A DNA stretch of 64,000 bases from an uncultured Hyphomicrobiales bacterium (GCA_903851305.1 CAINNX010000171.1:1-64000); one strand, 5' to 3'; positions 54,547-64,000 are shown, counted from the first letter of the stretch. Numbers and translations are program-made. Notes: generated by a model from the sequence alone, not told the origin.

Positions 54547-54562
54547 TGGCACGCCTGTTGCA
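54547..54562 (+). promoter_or_regulatory. Sigma-54 (RpoN) promoter of the urea operon
   Basis: TGGCACG-CCTG-TTGCA: the GG of -24 and GC of -12 are correctly spaced, matching the TGGCACG-N4-TTGCW consensus at every defined base. It lies 87 bp before urtA. Sigma-54 promoters under NtrC control urea uptake genes in several bacteria, so nitrogen limitation is the likely signal. Confidence 0.85.
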
Positions 54563-54648
54563 CTCCTCTTGGCACGTCCCTCGCGGACGACATGCAACAC
54601 ACCGGCCCTGTCCTCCCCGTGCAGCCCGGCAACATTTTAGAGGATGCC

Positions 54649-55953
54649 ATGTCTCTTACCCGGCGTTTCATGCTGCGCACTGCTGGCGCGGCTCTTGGTG
54701 GCGCACTTGCCTTTGCTTCCCCGGCCGCCTTCGCGCAAGGCGCGGGCACGATCAAGGTCGGCATTCTCCATTCGCTCTCGGGCACGATGGCCATCAGCGA
54801 GACCACGCTGAAAGATGTCATGCTCATGCTGATCGAAGAGCAGAACAAAAAAGGCGGCCTGCTTGGCAAAAAGCTTGAGCCCGTTGTTGTTGACCCGGCC
54901 TCCAACTGGCCGCTGTTTGCTGAAAAAGCCCGCGAGCTGATCTCGAAAGACAAAGTCTCAGCCACGTTTGGCTGCTGGACGTCCGTCTCGCGCAAGTCGG
55001 TTCTGCCTGTGTTTGAAGAGCTGAACTCGATCCTCTTCTACCCTGTCCAATATGAAGGCGAAGAATCCTCCAAGAATATTTTCTACACGGGTGCGGCCCC
55101 CAACCAGCAGGCCATTCCCGCTGTTGATTATCTGATGGAGAATGAAAAGGTGCAGCGCTGGGTGCTGGCTGGCACCGACTATGTCTATCCGCGCACGACC
55201 AACAAGATTCTTGAGGCCTATCTCAAGTCAAAGGGCGTGATGCCGGAAGACATTATGATCAACTATACGCCGTTTGGTCATTCCGATTGGCAGACGATTG
55301 TCGCTGACATCAAGAAGTTCGGCTCAGCTGGCAAGAAGACGGCCGTTGTCTCGACCATCAATGGTGATGCCAACGTGCCGTTCTACAAGGAACTCGGCAA
55401 TGCGGGCGTGAAGGCAACTGATATTCCGGTTGTGGCTTTCTCGGTGGGAGAGGAAGAACTCGCGGGTATCGACACCAAGCCGCTCATTGGCCATCTCGCG
55501 GCCTGGAACTATTTCCAGTCTGTCGACAATGCTGACAACAAGGCCTTTATCGCAAAATGGCGCGCCTTCACGAAAAACGAAAAGCGCGTGACCAATGACC
55601 CGATGGAAGCTCATGTCATCGGCTTCAATATGTGGGTGAAGGCCGTTGAAAAGGCCGGCACCACAGATACGGATGCCGTGCTGGATGCGATGATCGGCGT
55701 GGCCGTGCCCAACCTGACGGGCGGCTATTCGACCATGATGCCGAACCACCACATCACAAAGCCCGTGCTGATTGGCGAAGTGCAGGGTGACGGCCAGTTC
55801 AACACCGTGTGGCAGACATCTGGCCTCGTGGTTGGTGACGAATGGTCTGATTATCTCGAAGGCTCAAAAGATCTGATCTCGGATTGGCGCAAGCCCCTCT
55901 CCTGCGGCAACTTCAACGTGAAGACCGGCAAGTGCGGCGGCGCCACCAAGTAA
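54649..55953 (+). CDS. urtA: Urea ABC transporter substrate-binding protein UrtA
   Basis: Periplasmic urea receptor, 434 aa, family of branched-chain amino acid/amide receptors. Tat-type signal (TRRFMLRTAGAALGGALAF...AFAQ). The core opens IKVGILHSLSGTMAISETTLKD and shows FGCWTSVSRKSVLPVFEELN, LFYPVQYEGEESSKN and the GYSTMMPNHHITKPVLIGE stretch characteristic of UrtA. ATG 54649 is preceded by AGAGGA. First gene of the sigma-54 unit; a hairpin separates it from urtB. Confidence 0.95.
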   Translation: MSLTRRFMLRTAGAALGGALAFASPAAFAQGAGTIKVGILHSLSGTMAISETTLKDVMLMLIEEQNKKGGLLGKKLEPVVVDPASNWPLFAEKARELISKDKVSATFGCWTSVSRKSVLPVFEELNSILFYPVQYEGEESSKNIFYTGAAPNQQAIPAVDYLMENEKVQRWVLAGTDYVYPRTTNKILEAYLKSKGVMPEDIMINYTPFGHSDWQTIVADIKKFGSAGKKTAVVSTINGDANVPFYKELGNAGVKATDIPVVAFSVGEEELAGIDTKPLIGHLAAWNYFQSVDNADNKAFIAKWRAFTKNEKRVTNDPMEAHVIGFNMWVKAVEKAGTTDTDAVLDAMIGVAVPNLTGGYSTMMPNHHITKPVLIGEVQGDGQFNTVWQTSGLVVGDEWSDYLEGSKDLISDWRKPLSCGNFNVKTGKCGGATK

Positions 55954-56000
55954 GCTAACAAGACCTGCTGCACTTTCCCTCCTCAAGCGCAGCAAACAGA

Positions 56001-56029
56001 GGCCCGGGCGACAACACCTTGCCCGGGCC
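56001..56029. terminator. Hairpin between urtA and urtB (attenuator-like)
   Basis: GGCCCGGGC, 11-base loop, GCCCGGGCC: nine perfect pairs with no T-run after it. Such stems after the receptor gene raise its mRNA level relative to the permease genes in many ABC operons. Confidence 0.65.
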
Positions 56030-56064
56030 CGTTAAACAAGCAAAACAAATGACAAGAGGCTGCC

Positions 56065-57741
56065 ATGACTCTCAGATCGCGTCCGGCACGCGCATGCGCT
56101 ATCCCGTTGACGGGACCAGCTGGCAAAAGCCTCATCGAAACTTTGTCTTTTGCCGCCGCAGCACTCTTCCTCCTCATGCTCGCTCTTTTTGCCACGCCGC
56201 AGGCGCGCGCGCAGGGTGAATCCTCGGTCATCATTGGCCTGACCAGCGATAAATTCCCCGACACTGAGCGGGCTTTGAACGAGCTGCCCGCGTCTGACTT
56301 GCCCACGGCACCGCAGATTGTCGAAGCGCTGGCCGCCAATCGCCTCTATTTCAACGGCCCAGCCCGCAAACTCTATTTCGCCGATGACGCAGGCAAGATG
56401 TTTGATGCCGCAACGGGTGAGCCCGCTGACGTAATGGCTTCCGCGCTGAAGAAAGTGCGCATCAACAATGCGGTGCGCCGCTCGCTTGATGCCGCGCGTG
56501 GCGCACTGACCCTGATGTCGCCGGATCCCGCCAAGCGCAAGGCCGCCGCCGACAGCGTGTTCAAATCACGTGATGCAACGGCTCTGCCCTTGCTTGAAGC
56601 AGCACTTGCCAAAGAAACGCTCTCCTCCACGCGCAAAATTCTCGAAGAAGCACGCGCCGCCATTATTGCTGGCGACAGTGGTGCTAGCGAAGTCCAGCGC
56701 CTCGAAGCCATCGATATTCTCAAAAGCCGTGGCGATCAGGATGTCGTCAGCGTGCTCACCACTATTGCCTCCTGGAGTGAGGGCCGCGTGAAAGCGGCAG
56801 CTGAATCGGCCTCCTCTGTCATTCAGGCCAAACTGGCGCTTTGGCGCAATGTGCAGAACATCTGGTATGGCCTGTCACTCGGCTCCGTGCTGCTGCTAGC
56901 AGCCATTGGTCTGGCCATTACCTTTGGCGTGATGGGCATTATCAACATGGCGCATGGCGAAATGGTCATGCTGGGCGCTTACACCACGTTCGCCGTGCAG
57001 GAATGGGCGCGCACCAGCCATCCGGGCTTGTTGAATTACTCGCTCTTTATCGCGATCCCGCTGGCTTTTCTGGTGACAGCCACAGTCGGCATTCTGATTG
57101 AGCGCGTGGTCATCCGCTTTCTTTATGGCCGCCCGTTAGAAACCCTGCTGGCGACCTTTGGCATTTCGCTGATCTTGCAGCAGGCGGTGCGCACGATCTT
57201 TGGTGCGAACAACCGCGAAGTCTCGGCACCGTCTTTTATGGCGGGTTCATTTGATTTCGGTTCGTTGCAAATTGGTTATGGCCGGATGTGGATCATTGTC
57301 TTTGCGCTGGCCGTTTTCTTCGCCCTGCAATTTGTGCTGCGCGCCACCTCCTTTGGCTTGCGCATGCGCGCGGTCACCCAAAACCGCCGCATGGCGTCCT
57401 CCATGGGCATTGATACCAACCGCATTGATGCTTTGGCCTTTGGTCTGGGCTCAGGCATTGCCGGCATGGCGGGCGTGGCCTTGTCGCAGATCGACAATGT
57501 GTCGCCCAATCTCGGACAGAGCTACATCATCGATTCTTTCATGGTCGTGGTCTTTGGTGGCGTTGGCAATCTGTGGGGCACATTGCTCGGAGCTTTGACG
57601 CTGGGTGTCGCCAACAAATTTCTGGAGCCGATTGCAGGCGCAGTGCTTGGTAAAATTCTGCTCCTCGTCTTCATCATCCTCTTCATCCAGAAGCGCCCGC
57701 GCGGACTTTTCGCGCTCAAAGGCCGCGCGGTGGAGGCATGA
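56065..57741 (+). CDS. urtB: Urea ABC transporter permease UrtB
   Basis: Inner-membrane permease, 558 aa. The first 270 residues are a signal/anchor plus a periplasmic HEAT-like helical domain (VRRSLDAARGALTLM...KRKAAADSVFKSRDATALPLL), which is typical of UrtB and absent from LivH. A LivH-type permease domain follows from NIWYGLSLGSVLLLAAIGLAITFGVMGIINMAHGEMVM to FIQKRPRGLFALKGR, about eight membrane segments. ATG 56065, AGAGG upstream. Overlaps urtC (ATGA). Confidence 0.94.
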   Translation: MTLRSRPARACAIPLTGPAGKSLIETLSFAAAALFLLMLALFATPQARAQGESSVIIGLTSDKFPDTERALNELPASDLPTAPQIVEALAANRLYFNGPARKLYFADDAGKMFDAATGEPADVMASALKKVRINNAVRRSLDAARGALTLMSPDPAKRKAAADSVFKSRDATALPLLEAALAKETLSSTRKILEEARAAIIAGDSGASEVQRLEAIDILKSRGDQDVVSVLTTIASWSEGRVKAAAESASSVIQAKLALWRNVQNIWYGLSLGSVLLLAAIGLAITFGVMGIINMAHGEMVMLGAYTTFAVQEWARTSHPGLLNYSLFIAIPLAFLVTATVGILIERVVIRFLYGRPLETLLATFGISLILQQAVRTIFGANNREVSAPSFMAGSFDFGSLQIGYGRMWIIVFALAVFFALQFVLRATSFGLRMRAVTQNRRMASSMGIDTNRIDALAFGLGSGIAGMAGVALSQIDNVSPNLGQSYIIDSFMVVVFGGVGNLWGTLLGALTLGVANKFLEPIAGAVLGKILLLVFIILFIQKRPRGLFALKGRAVEA

Positions 57742-58886
57742 TGATGGAAACGCGCAAGCCTCTCCTGCTCTCGCTCATTGACACGCGTGGTGGAATTTTT
57801 CTCGGCGCTGTTGCAGCGGCCACCATTCTCGTGCCCGCTCTCGCACTGATGGTGCCCCCAAACTCTGCCTTTGCATTGCCGCCCTATCTCGTCGCGCTGT
57901 TTGGCAAATATGTCTGCTATGCGCTGCTTGCCATCGCGCTGGATCTGGTCTGGGGTTATTGCGGTATTCTCTCGCTCGGCCATGGCGCTTTCTTCGCGCT
58001 GGGTGGCTATGCGATGGGCATGTATCTCATGCGCCAGATCGGCACGCGCGGCGTCTATGCGCATCCTGAGCTGCCAGATTTCATGGTCTTTCTGAACATG
58101 AAGGAACTACCCATCACCTGGTGGGGCTTTCAAAGCTTTCCCTATGCCATGCTGATGGTGCTGCTGATCCCGGGTCTGCTCGCCTTTGTCTTCGGCTTTC
58201 TTGCCTTTCGTTCGCGCGTGACCGGCGTTTATCTGTCCATCATCACGCAGGCCATGACCTATGCGCTGCTTCTCGCCTTCTTCCGCAATGACATGGGCTT
58301 TGGCGGCAATAACGGCCTGACCGATTTCAAAGACCTTCTGGGCTTCAATGTGCAGGCGAAAGAAACGCGCGTGGCGCTGTTTATGGCGAGCTCCATTGCG
58401 CTGGGCGTTGGCTATCTGATCGCCCGCGCTGTGACCCAATCAAAATTCGGCAAAGTGGTGATCGCCATTCGTGATGCGGAATCGCGCACACGTTTTCTGG
58501 GCTATCGCGTCGAGACCTATAAACTGGCCGTCTTCGTATTGTCGGCCATGATGGCCGGTGTGGCAGGTGCGCTTTATGTGCCGCAAGTCGGCATTATCAA
58601 CCCGGGCGAATTTGCGCCTGCCAATTCGATTGAGGCTGTCATCTGGGTGGCTGTGGGCGGGCGCGGCACTTTGGTGGGTGCAGCGCTGGGCGCGATCATC
58701 GTCAATTGGGGCAAGACCTTCTTCACGGGCGCTTTGCCCGAATATTGGCTGTTTGCACTGGGTGCACTGTTTGTGATCGTCACGCTCTTCCTGCCCAAAG
58801 GTGTGATTGGCGCGCTCGATCAATTCAAGGTGCGCCGACAGGCTGCTAAAAACAGCGGCGCTGCCACGCCGACAGCGGCGGAGTGA
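57738..58886 (+). CDS. urtC: Urea ABC transporter permease UrtC
   Basis: LivM-type inner-membrane permease, up to 382 aa. Motifs LVWGYCGILSLGHGAFFALGGYAMGMYL and FGKVVIAIRDAESRTRFLGYRVETYKLAVFVLSA, plus GGNNGLTDFKDLLGF characteristic of UrtC. Three ATGs in a row (57738, 57741, 57744) follow GGAGG; the first overlaps the urtB stop, the third has the best spacing. About ten membrane segments. Confidence 0.94.
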   Translation: MMMETRKPLLLSLIDTRGGIFLGAVAAATILVPALALMVPPNSAFALPPYLVALFGKYVCYALLAIALDLVWGYCGILSLGHGAFFALGGYAMGMYLMRQIGTRGVYAHPELPDFMVFLNMKELPITWWGFQSFPYAMLMVLLIPGLLAFVFGFLAFRSRVTGVYLSIITQAMTYALLLAFFRNDMGFGGNNGLTDFKDLLGFNVQAKETRVALFMASSIALGVGYLIARAVTQSKFGKVVIAIRDAESRTRFLGYRVETYKLAVFVLSAMMAGVAGALYVPQVGIINPGEFAPANSIEAVIWVAVGGRGTLVGAALGAIIVNWGKTFFTGALPEYWLFALGALFVIVTLFLPKGVIGALDQFKVRRQAAKNSGAATPTAAE

Positions 58887-58891
58887 GACTC

Positions 58892-59641
58892 ATGGATGTT
58901 GCCAAGAACTCACTTCTCTATCTCGATGGTGTCAGCGTTTCTTTTGATGGTTACAAAGCGCTGCGCGGTCTCTCGCTCACACTCGCACCGGGCGAAATGC
59001 GCGCCATTATCGGCCCAAATGGCGCAGGCAAAACGACGATGATGGATATCATCACCGGCAAGACGCGGCCCGATGAAGGCGACGTGTTGTTCGGCGGCTC
59101 GTATGATCTGACCAAAATGGATGAGGCAGAAATTGCGGAACTGGGCATTGGCCGCAAGTTTCAAAAGCCGACTGTCTTTGAAAGCCACACGGTCGATGAC
59201 AATATCCTGCTCGCCTTGAAAGCGCCGCGCTCGGCGCTCGCCACCCTGTTTGGCAAGCCGTCTGCTGACACGCGCACCCGCATCGATCAGATTTTGGAGG
59301 CCACCAAGCTGAAGGATCATCGCTTCCGCTTGGCAGCTGATCTGTCACACGGGCAAAAGCAATGGCTCGAAATCGGCATGCTGCTCGCACAAGACCCGAA
59401 ACTGCTTCTGGTTGACGAGCCCGTCGCTGGCATGACCGATGCCGAAACCGCACAAACCGCTGAATTGCTGCGCGAGATTGCCATCGACCATTCGGTCGTC
59501 GTTGTCGAACATGACATGACTTTCGTGCGTGATCTGGGCGTTAAAGTCACCGTTTTGCACGAAGGCTCTGTGCTGGCCGAAGGGCCGCTTGATGTGGTCA
59601 GCGCAGATCCGCGCGTCATTGAAGTCTATTTGGGGCGCTAA
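58892..59641 (+). CDS. urtD: Urea ABC transporter ATP-binding protein UrtD
   Basis: LivG-type ATPase, 249 aa. Walker A IIGPNGAGKTTMMDIITG, LGIGRKFQKPTVFESHTV (UrtD-like RKFQKPTVFE), signature LSHGQKQWLEIGM (LSHGQ form typical of this subfamily), Walker B LLLVDEPVAGM, His switch VVVEHDMTFVR. ATG 58892 with GGAG 8 nt upstream; GTG 58883 overlapping the urtC stop is an alternative. Confidence 0.95.
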   Translation: MDVAKNSLLYLDGVSVSFDGYKALRGLSLTLAPGEMRAIIGPNGAGKTTMMDIITGKTRPDEGDVLFGGSYDLTKMDEAEIAELGIGRKFQKPTVFESHTVDDNILLALKAPRSALATLFGKPSADTRTRIDQILEATKLKDHRFRLAADLSHGQKQWLEIGMLLAQDPKLLLVDEPVAGMTDAETAQTAELLREIAIDHSVVVVEHDMTFVRDLGVKVTVLHEGSVLAEGPLDVVSADPRVIEVYLGR

Positions 59642-59644
59642 ACC

Positions 59645-60340
59645 ATGCTGGCCGTTGAATCCATCGACCTCTACTACGGCGCGGCACAAGCGCTTCGCTC
59701 CGTCTCGCTCAATGCCAAGCCCGGGCGCGTGACCTGCGTGATGGGCCGCAATGGCGTGGGCAAGACCTCGCTCATGCGCGCCATCTGCGGGCATCAGAAC
59801 ATTGCGGGCGGGCGCATTATGTGGGAGGGCGAGGATGTCTCAAAACTCGCACCCCATGCCCGCGCCAAGCGCGGGATTGCCTTTGTGCCGCAGGGCCGCG
59901 AAATCTTTCCACTGCTCACCGTGCGTGAAAATCTGGAAACCGGCTTTGCCGCTGCCAAACGCGCCGACCGCTATGTGCAAGATGAGATTTATGACCTCTT
60001 CCCCGTGCTGAAAGACATGCTCTGGCGGCGCGGCGGCGATCTGTCGGGTGGCCAGCAACAGCAGCTTGCCATTGGCCGCGCGCTGGTGACGCGCCCGCGA
60101 CTGCTGGTGCTGGATGAGCCGACGGAAGGCATCCAGCCCTCCATCATCAAGGATATTGGCCGCGCCATTGACTATCTGCGCCAGAAGGGCGACATGGCCA
60201 TCGTGCTGGTCGAGCAATATTTTGAATTTGCGCGCGACCTGGCGGATGATTTCTGCGTCATGGATCGCGGTGCTGTCGTGATCTCGGGTGACAAATCCTC
60301 TATGGTGGAGAAAGATGTCCGCAGCCGCCTCTCCGTCTGA
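59645..60340 (+). CDS. urtE: Urea ABC transporter ATP-binding protein UrtE
   Basis: LivF-type ATPase, 231 aa. Walker A MGRNGVGKTSLMRAI, GIAFVPQGREIFPLLTVRENLETGF, signature LSGGQQQQLAIGRAL, Walker B LLVLDEPTEGIQPSI, His-less switch region IVLVEQYFEFARDLADDF as in UrtE/LivF. Starts 3 bp after urtD. Followed within about 30 bp by ureD, so transport and urease share one transcript. Confidence 0.95.
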   Translation: MLAVESIDLYYGAAQALRSVSLNAKPGRVTCVMGRNGVGKTSLMRAICGHQNIAGGRIMWEGEDVSKLAPHARAKRGIAFVPQGREIFPLLTVRENLETGFAAAKRADRYVQDEIYDLFPVLKDMLWRRGGDLSGGQQQQLAIGRALVTRPRLLVLDEPTEGIQPSIIKDIGRAIDYLRQKGDMAIVLVEQYFEFARDLADDFCVMDRGAVVISGDKSSMVEKDVRSRLSV

Positions 60341-60372
60341 GCGGTGAGTTTCTTCTTTTCCAAGTGGTCCCC

Positions 60373-61200
60373 GTGAACGCGCCTTTTGTGACCCCTCATG
60401 TGCCGCAGACCGCGCGAGCGCGCGGCGCTATCCGTGCGCGTTTTTGCGCGCTCGATGGGCGCAGCGCTTTGGCCGACCTCTATGAAGCGGGAGGATTGCG
60501 CCTGCGTTTCCCGCGCAACGCACAAACCTGCGAGGCTGTGCTCGTCAATACGGGCGGCGGCATTATCGGCGGCGACCGGGCGGAGCTCGCCTTCGAGGTG
60601 GATGCGCATGCTGATGCGATGATCACCACACAATCAGCCGAAAAAATCTATCGCGCGCAAAATGTGGCGGCCGAAGTCGAGCTATCGCTGACAGCGGGCG
60701 CCGGCGCGCGACTGGAATGGCTGCCGCAAGAAACCATTCTCTTTGAAGGCGCAAAGCTGAAGCGCACCTTCTCTCTCGACATGGCAGAGGATGCGCGCGT
60801 GACGCTTCTCGAAGCCACGACTTTCGGGCGGCTTGCCATGGGTGAGGACGCCATCAACGGAATGCTGGCCGACACCTGGCGTCTGCGCCGTGGTGGCCAA
60901 CTCATCTATGCTGACAATCTGCGCCTCGATGGCGCATTGGGCGCAACGCTGGACCGCAAGACGTGCGGCGATGGCGCGCGCGGCACAGCGCTGTTTCTCC
61001 ATATTGCACCCGACGCCGAGAGCCTGATCGATCTTGCGCGCGATCTTCTGGCCGACGCGCCATGCGCTTGGGGTGCCAGTGCGTGGAACGGGCTGCTCGC
61101 CATTCGTCTTTTATCTACGCAGCCCGAAAATATCCGGGCTGCACTTGTGCCTCTTCTTGAAACTTTGCGCGGTCGCCCTGGCCCGCGCGTCTGGCAATAG
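60373..61200 (+). CDS. ureD: Urease accessory protein UreD
   Basis: Scaffold for nickel insertion into apo-urease, 275 aa, works with UreF and UreG (beyond the right edge). Family segments: [77 protein letters not shown] and FGRLAMGED. Start GTG 60373 gives [13 protein letters not shown] 60364 is equally possible and neither has a good ribosome site, which fits coupling to urtE. The C-terminus is shorter than some UreD but ordered. Confidence 0.93.
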   Translation: MNAPFVTPHVPQTARARGAIRARFCALDGRSALADLYEAGGLRLRFPRNAQTCEAVLVNTGGGIIGGDRAELAFEVDAHADAMITTQSAEKIYRAQNVAAEVELSLTAGAGARLEWLPQETILFEGAKLKRTFSLDMAEDARVTLLEATTFGRLAMGEDAINGMLADTWRLRRGGQLIYADNLRLDGALGATLDRKTCGDGARGTALFLHIAPDAESLIDLARDLLADAPCAWGASAWNGLLAIRLLSTQPENIRAALVPLLETLRGRPGPRVWQ

Positions 61201-61214
61201 GGAGTTTTGTTCCC

Positions 61215-61835
61215 ATGAATCTGACACCACGTGAAAAAGACAAATTGCTGATTGCGCTGGCCGCCATGGTGGCACGCAACCGCTTGGCGCGTGGCGTGAA
61301 GCTCAATCATCCCGAAGCGATCGCGCTCATTACTGACTTTGTCGTCGAAGGCGCGCGCGATGGGCGCAGCGTGGCTGAGCTGATGGAAGCGGGCGCGCAT
61401 GTCGTCACCGCCAACATGGTGATGGAAGGCATTGCCGAGATGATCCACGATGTGCAGGTGGAAGCAACCTTCCCCGATGGCACCAAACTCGTGACCGTGC
61501 ATGAGCCGATCCGCGGCTCGGCCTCAAAAGATATTCCCGGCGCCGTCTTTGCGGGCGCAGGTGACGTCTTGATGAATGAAGGCCGCGAGACGGTGACACT
61601 GAAAGTGTCGAACACCGGCGACCGCCCCATACAGGTCGGCTCGCATTACCATTTCTTCGAGACCAATCCGGGCTTGTCTTTCGACCGCACCAAGGCGCGC
61701 GGCATGCGGCTTGATATTCCAGCAGGCACAGCCGTGCGTTTCGAGCCCGGGCAAACGCGTGATGTTCAACTCGTCGCGCTGTCAGGAAACCGCGAAGTCT
61801 ACGGATTGCGCGGCGAAATCATGGGCAAACTCTAA
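61215..61835 (+). CDS. ureAB: Urease gamma and beta subunits, fused (UreA-UreB)
   Basis: 206-aa fusion. Residues 1-100 form the gamma subunit ([65 protein letters not shown]). After a 6-10 residue linker, residues about 108-206 form the beta subunit ([66 protein letters not shown]). Most bacterial ureases have two separate genes; the fusion is known from Helicobacter and some alphaproteobacteria. Between ureD and ureC with 14-15 bp gaps. Confidence 0.95.
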   Translation: MNLTPREKDKLLIALAAMVARNRLARGVKLNHPEAIALITDFVVEGARDGRSVAELMEAGAHVVTANMVMEGIAEMIHDVQVEATFPDGTKLVTVHEPIRGSASKDIPGAVFAGAGDVLMNEGRETVTLKVSNTGDRPIQVGSHYHFFETNPGLSFDRTKARGMRLDIPAGTAVRFEPGQTRDVQLVALSGNREVYGLRGEIMGKL

Positions 61836-61850
61836 GAGGGAGATGAAGAG

Positions 61851-63563
61851 ATGACAACGAAACTCTCCCGCGCTGCTTATGCAGACATGTTCGGCCCCAC
61901 AACCGGCGACAAGGTGCGTCTGGCCGACACAACGCTTGTGATCGAGATCGAGAAAGATTTCACCATCTATGGTGAAGAAGTGAAATTTGGCGGCGGCAAA
62001 GTGATCCGTGATGGCATGGGGCAATCGCAAGTGTCGCGTGCAGATGGCGCGGTCGACACCGTCATCACCAATGCTGTCGTGATCGACCATTGGGGCATTG
62101 TGAAATGCGATGTCGGCCTGCGCGACGGGCGCATCTTTAAACTTGGCAAGGCGGGCAATCCGGAAATCCAGCCGGGCGTTGATATTATCATTGGTCCGGG
62201 AACAGAAGTGATTGCGGGTGAGGGCAAGATTCTCACTGCTGGCGGGTTTGACACGCATATTCATTTCATCTGTCCGCAGCAGATTGAAGAAGCGCTGATG
62301 TCGGGCGTCACCTCCATGCTTGGCGGCGGCACGGGGCCGGCCACAGGAACCTTTGCGACAACCTGCACGCCCGGTCCCTGGCATATTGCGCGCATGATTG
62401 AAGCCTCAGATTCTTTCCCGATGAATCTGGGCTTTGCTGCCAAGGGCAATGCAGCCACGCCACGCGGCCTCATCGAGCAGATTGAGGCCGGCGCTTGCGC
62501 CATGAAGCTGCACGAGGATTGGGGCACCACGCCTGCTGCGATCGACAATTGCCTGTCGGTGGCTGACGACCATGACGTGCAGGTGATGATCCACACCGAC
62601 ACGCTGAATGAATCAGGCTTTGTTGAAGACACGATCAAGGCTTTCAAAGGCCGCACCATTCATGCCTTCCATACAGAGGGTGCGGGCGGTGGCCATGCGC
62701 CGGATATTATGCGTGTGGCGGAACTTGAAAACGTGCTGCCGTCATCGACCAATCCGACGCGGCCTTTCACCAAGAATACGCTGGATGAACATCTCGACAT
62801 GCTGATGGTGTGCCACCATCTCGATTCGTCGATTCCAGAGGATCTCGCTTTTGCTGAGAGCCGCATCCGCAAAGAGACCATCGCAGCCGAAGACATTCTG
62901 CATGATCTGGGCGCGCTCTCGATGATGAGCTCGGATTCGCAGGCCATGGGCCGCGTGGGCGAAGTCATCATCCGCACCTGGCAGACCGCCGACAAGATGA
63001 AGCGCCAGCGCGGGCCGCTGCCTGAAGACAGAGGCGACAATGATAATGCGCGCGTGAAGCGCTATATTGCGAAATACACGATCAACCCTGCCATTGCGCA
63101 TGGCGTGTCTCGCCATATTGGCTCGGTGGCAGCGGGAAAACTGGCTGATCTTGTTTTGTGGACGCCGGCATTCTTTGGTGTGAAGCCTGATCTGATCATC
63201 AAGGGCGGCATGATTGCCGCCGCTCCGATGGGTGATCCCAATGCCTCGATCCCGACACCGCAGCCCGTCCATTATCGCCCCATGTTTGGCTCTTACGGCG
63301 CCGCTGTTTCACGCACATCCATGACCTTTGTCTCGCAATTGTCGCTCGACAAGGGTGTTGCGACGAACCTGCGCGTCAGCAAGCAGATGGTTGCCGTGCA
63401 GGACACGCGCAAGCAGATTTCCAAAAAGAGCATGATCCATAATGGCGCGACACCGAAGCTGCGGATTGATCCGGAGACTTATGCGGTAACGGCTGATGGC
63501 ATTTTGCTGACCTGCGAGCCGGCCTCGGTTTTGCCAATGGCGCAACGCTATTTCATGTTCTAG
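61851..63563 (+). CDS. ureC: Urease subunit alpha
   Basis: Catalytic subunit, 570 aa, hydrolysing urea to ammonia and carbamate with two Ni ions. Metal ligands are visible: DTHIHFICP (His136/His138), carbamylated Lys219 in [12 protein letters not shown], His in [22 protein letters not shown] and the Asp in [13 protein letters not shown]; flap His in [13 protein letters not shown]. All active residues are intact. ATG 61851 follows AGGGAG. The stop TAG is followed 9 bp later by ureE. Confidence 0.98.
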   Translation: MTTKLSRAAYADMFGPTTGDKVRLADTTLVIEIEKDFTIYGEEVKFGGGKVIRDGMGQSQVSRADGAVDTVITNAVVIDHWGIVKCDVGLRDGRIFKLGKAGNPEIQPGVDIIIGPGTEVIAGEGKILTAGGFDTHIHFICPQQIEEALMSGVTSMLGGGTGPATGTFATTCTPGPWHIARMIEASDSFPMNLGFAAKGNAATPRGLIEQIEAGACAMKLHEDWGTTPAAIDNCLSVADDHDVQVMIHTDTLNESGFVEDTIKAFKGRTIHAFHTEGAGGGHAPDIMRVAELENVLPSSTNPTRPFTKNTLDEHLDMLMVCHHLDSSIPEDLAFAESRIRKETIAAEDILHDLGALSMMSSDSQAMGRVGEVIIRTWQTADKMKRQRGPLPEDRGDNDNARVKRYIAKYTINPAIAHGVSRHIGSVAAGKLADLVLWTPAFFGVKPDLIIKGGMIAAAPMGDPNASIPTPQPVHYRPMFGSYGAAVSRTSMTFVSQLSLDKGVATNLRVSKQMVAVQDTRKQISKKSMIHNGATPKLRIDPETYAVTADGILLTCEPASVLPMAQRYFMF

Positions 63564-63572
63564 GGGACACCC

Positions 63573-64000
63573 ATGATCCGTGCTGGAAAAATCTTGGCTC
63601 AGGCTGCAGGCAAAAATGTCTGCGCTGATACAGTTCTGCTGGATTCCACAGAGCGCCATCGCCGCCGCGCCACGATGACCTGCGTGCGTGGCTTGGAATT
63701 CCTGCTTGATCTGCCAGAAGCCACCATGCTGCGCTCGGGCGACGCCATCATGCTCGATGACGGGCGTCTCATCGAAGTGCTGGGCAAAGCGGAGCCGCTC
63801 GCAGAAATCCGCTGTGGCAGCCCGCGCGAGCTCGCCAATGTTTGCTGGCATCTGGGCAACCGCCATCTCCCCGTTCAGATCTTCGACAATCGCGTGCGCA
63901 TCCGCCGTGACCATGTGATCGAAGACATGGTGCGCGGACTGGGGGCCAAAGTGGCGCTGATTGAAGCCGCCTTTGATCCGGAAGGTGGTGCTTACGCGCA
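63573..64000 (+). CDS. ureE: Urease accessory protein UreE, cut by window end
   Basis: Nickel-binding metallochaperone for urease. I translated it to the end (142 codons); the frame is open. N-terminal peptide-binding domain ([50 protein letters not shown]), then the nickel-binding domain ([18 protein letters not shown] with the key His) up to [35 protein letters not shown]. The His-rich tail, if any, lies outside. ATG 63573. Confidence 0.92.
   Translation, partial: MIRAGKILAQAAGKNVCADTVLLDSTERHRRRATMTCVRGLEFLLDLPEATMLRSGDAIMLDDGRLIEVLGKAEPLAEIRCGSPRELANVCWHLGNRHLPVQIFDNRVRIRRDHVIEDMVRGLGAKVALIEAAFDPEGGAYA

Noticed and set aside
1..64000. CRISPR arrays, tRNA or rRNA genes, integrases, transposases, prophage genes
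   Set aside because: No regularly spaced repeats, no tRNA-like folds noticed in the gaps, and no protein with such domains in any frame; repeats present are short intergenic families without an enzyme.

Overview
The window is a chromosomal segment of an alphaproteobacterium, most likely of the order Hyphomicrobiales (Rhizobiales). The evidence is the mix of a Caulobacter/rhizobial-type cpa/tad pilus locus, ornithine-lipid (OlsB-like) and phospholipid N-methyltransferase (PmtA-like) enzymes, a rhizobial-type phosphohexomutase, a TTT/Bug solute-binding protein, GC-rich codon use and short intergenic repeats. Genus cannot be set from sequence alone. Almost everything is housekeeping or metabolic. 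I see no prophage, transposase, CRISPR array, rRNA or tRNA.

Layout. 1-1318: an M17 aminopeptidase cut by the window edge. 1.4-11 kb: a tad/cpa pilus assembly cluster, cpaA-B-C-D-E-F-tadB-tadC on the minus strand, flanked by a TPR lipoprotein (TadD-like) and a secretin-N-domain protein, but with no pilin or tadE/F/G. 11.1-21.4 kb: a phosphohexomutase, mutS, maeB, ugd and kup. 21.5-32.6 kb: hrpB, comM, olsB-like, the gst-queG-epimerase operon, uppP, nth, a DUF2244 gene and an MGMT-like gene. 32.7-35.9 kb: an SsuABC-type ABC importer plus OsmC. 36.2-44.6 kb: dnaK, dnaJ, pmtA-like, pyrF, an orphan BrnA-like antitoxin, dapB, gpmA, alkB and grpE. 44.7-54.2 kb: glnD, gshB, yraN, rsmI, an LpoA-like lipoprotein, hemW, rdgB and a Bug receptor. 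54.5-64 kb: a urea module, urtABCDE-ureD-ureAB-ureC-ureE, reading off the right end and very probably one transcript from a consensus-like sigma-54 promoter.

How genes work together. The Urt transporter imports urea and urease (fused gamma-beta subunit UreAB plus UreC, with UreD and UreE for maturation) releases ammonia. glnD, the nitrogen sensor feeding PII/NtrC signalling, lies about 7 kb away. dnaK and grpE each have a matching candidate RpoH promoter, both with 15-bp spacers.

Oddities. Four genes between 6.4 and 21 kb are broken by single-base lesions: cpaE (a 7-C run), kup (two deletions), mutS (in-frame TAG) and the secretin-N gene (in-frame TAG in the signal peptide). Elsewhere, queG and yraN have no usual start codon where homology needs one; each has a CTG overlapping the previous gene's TGA. 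These may be assembly errors, or real decay, possibly linked to MutS loss. Raw reads would settle it. I found no clearly new multi-gene system; the most informative signals are regulatory sites, the cluster of lesions, and the repeat families.
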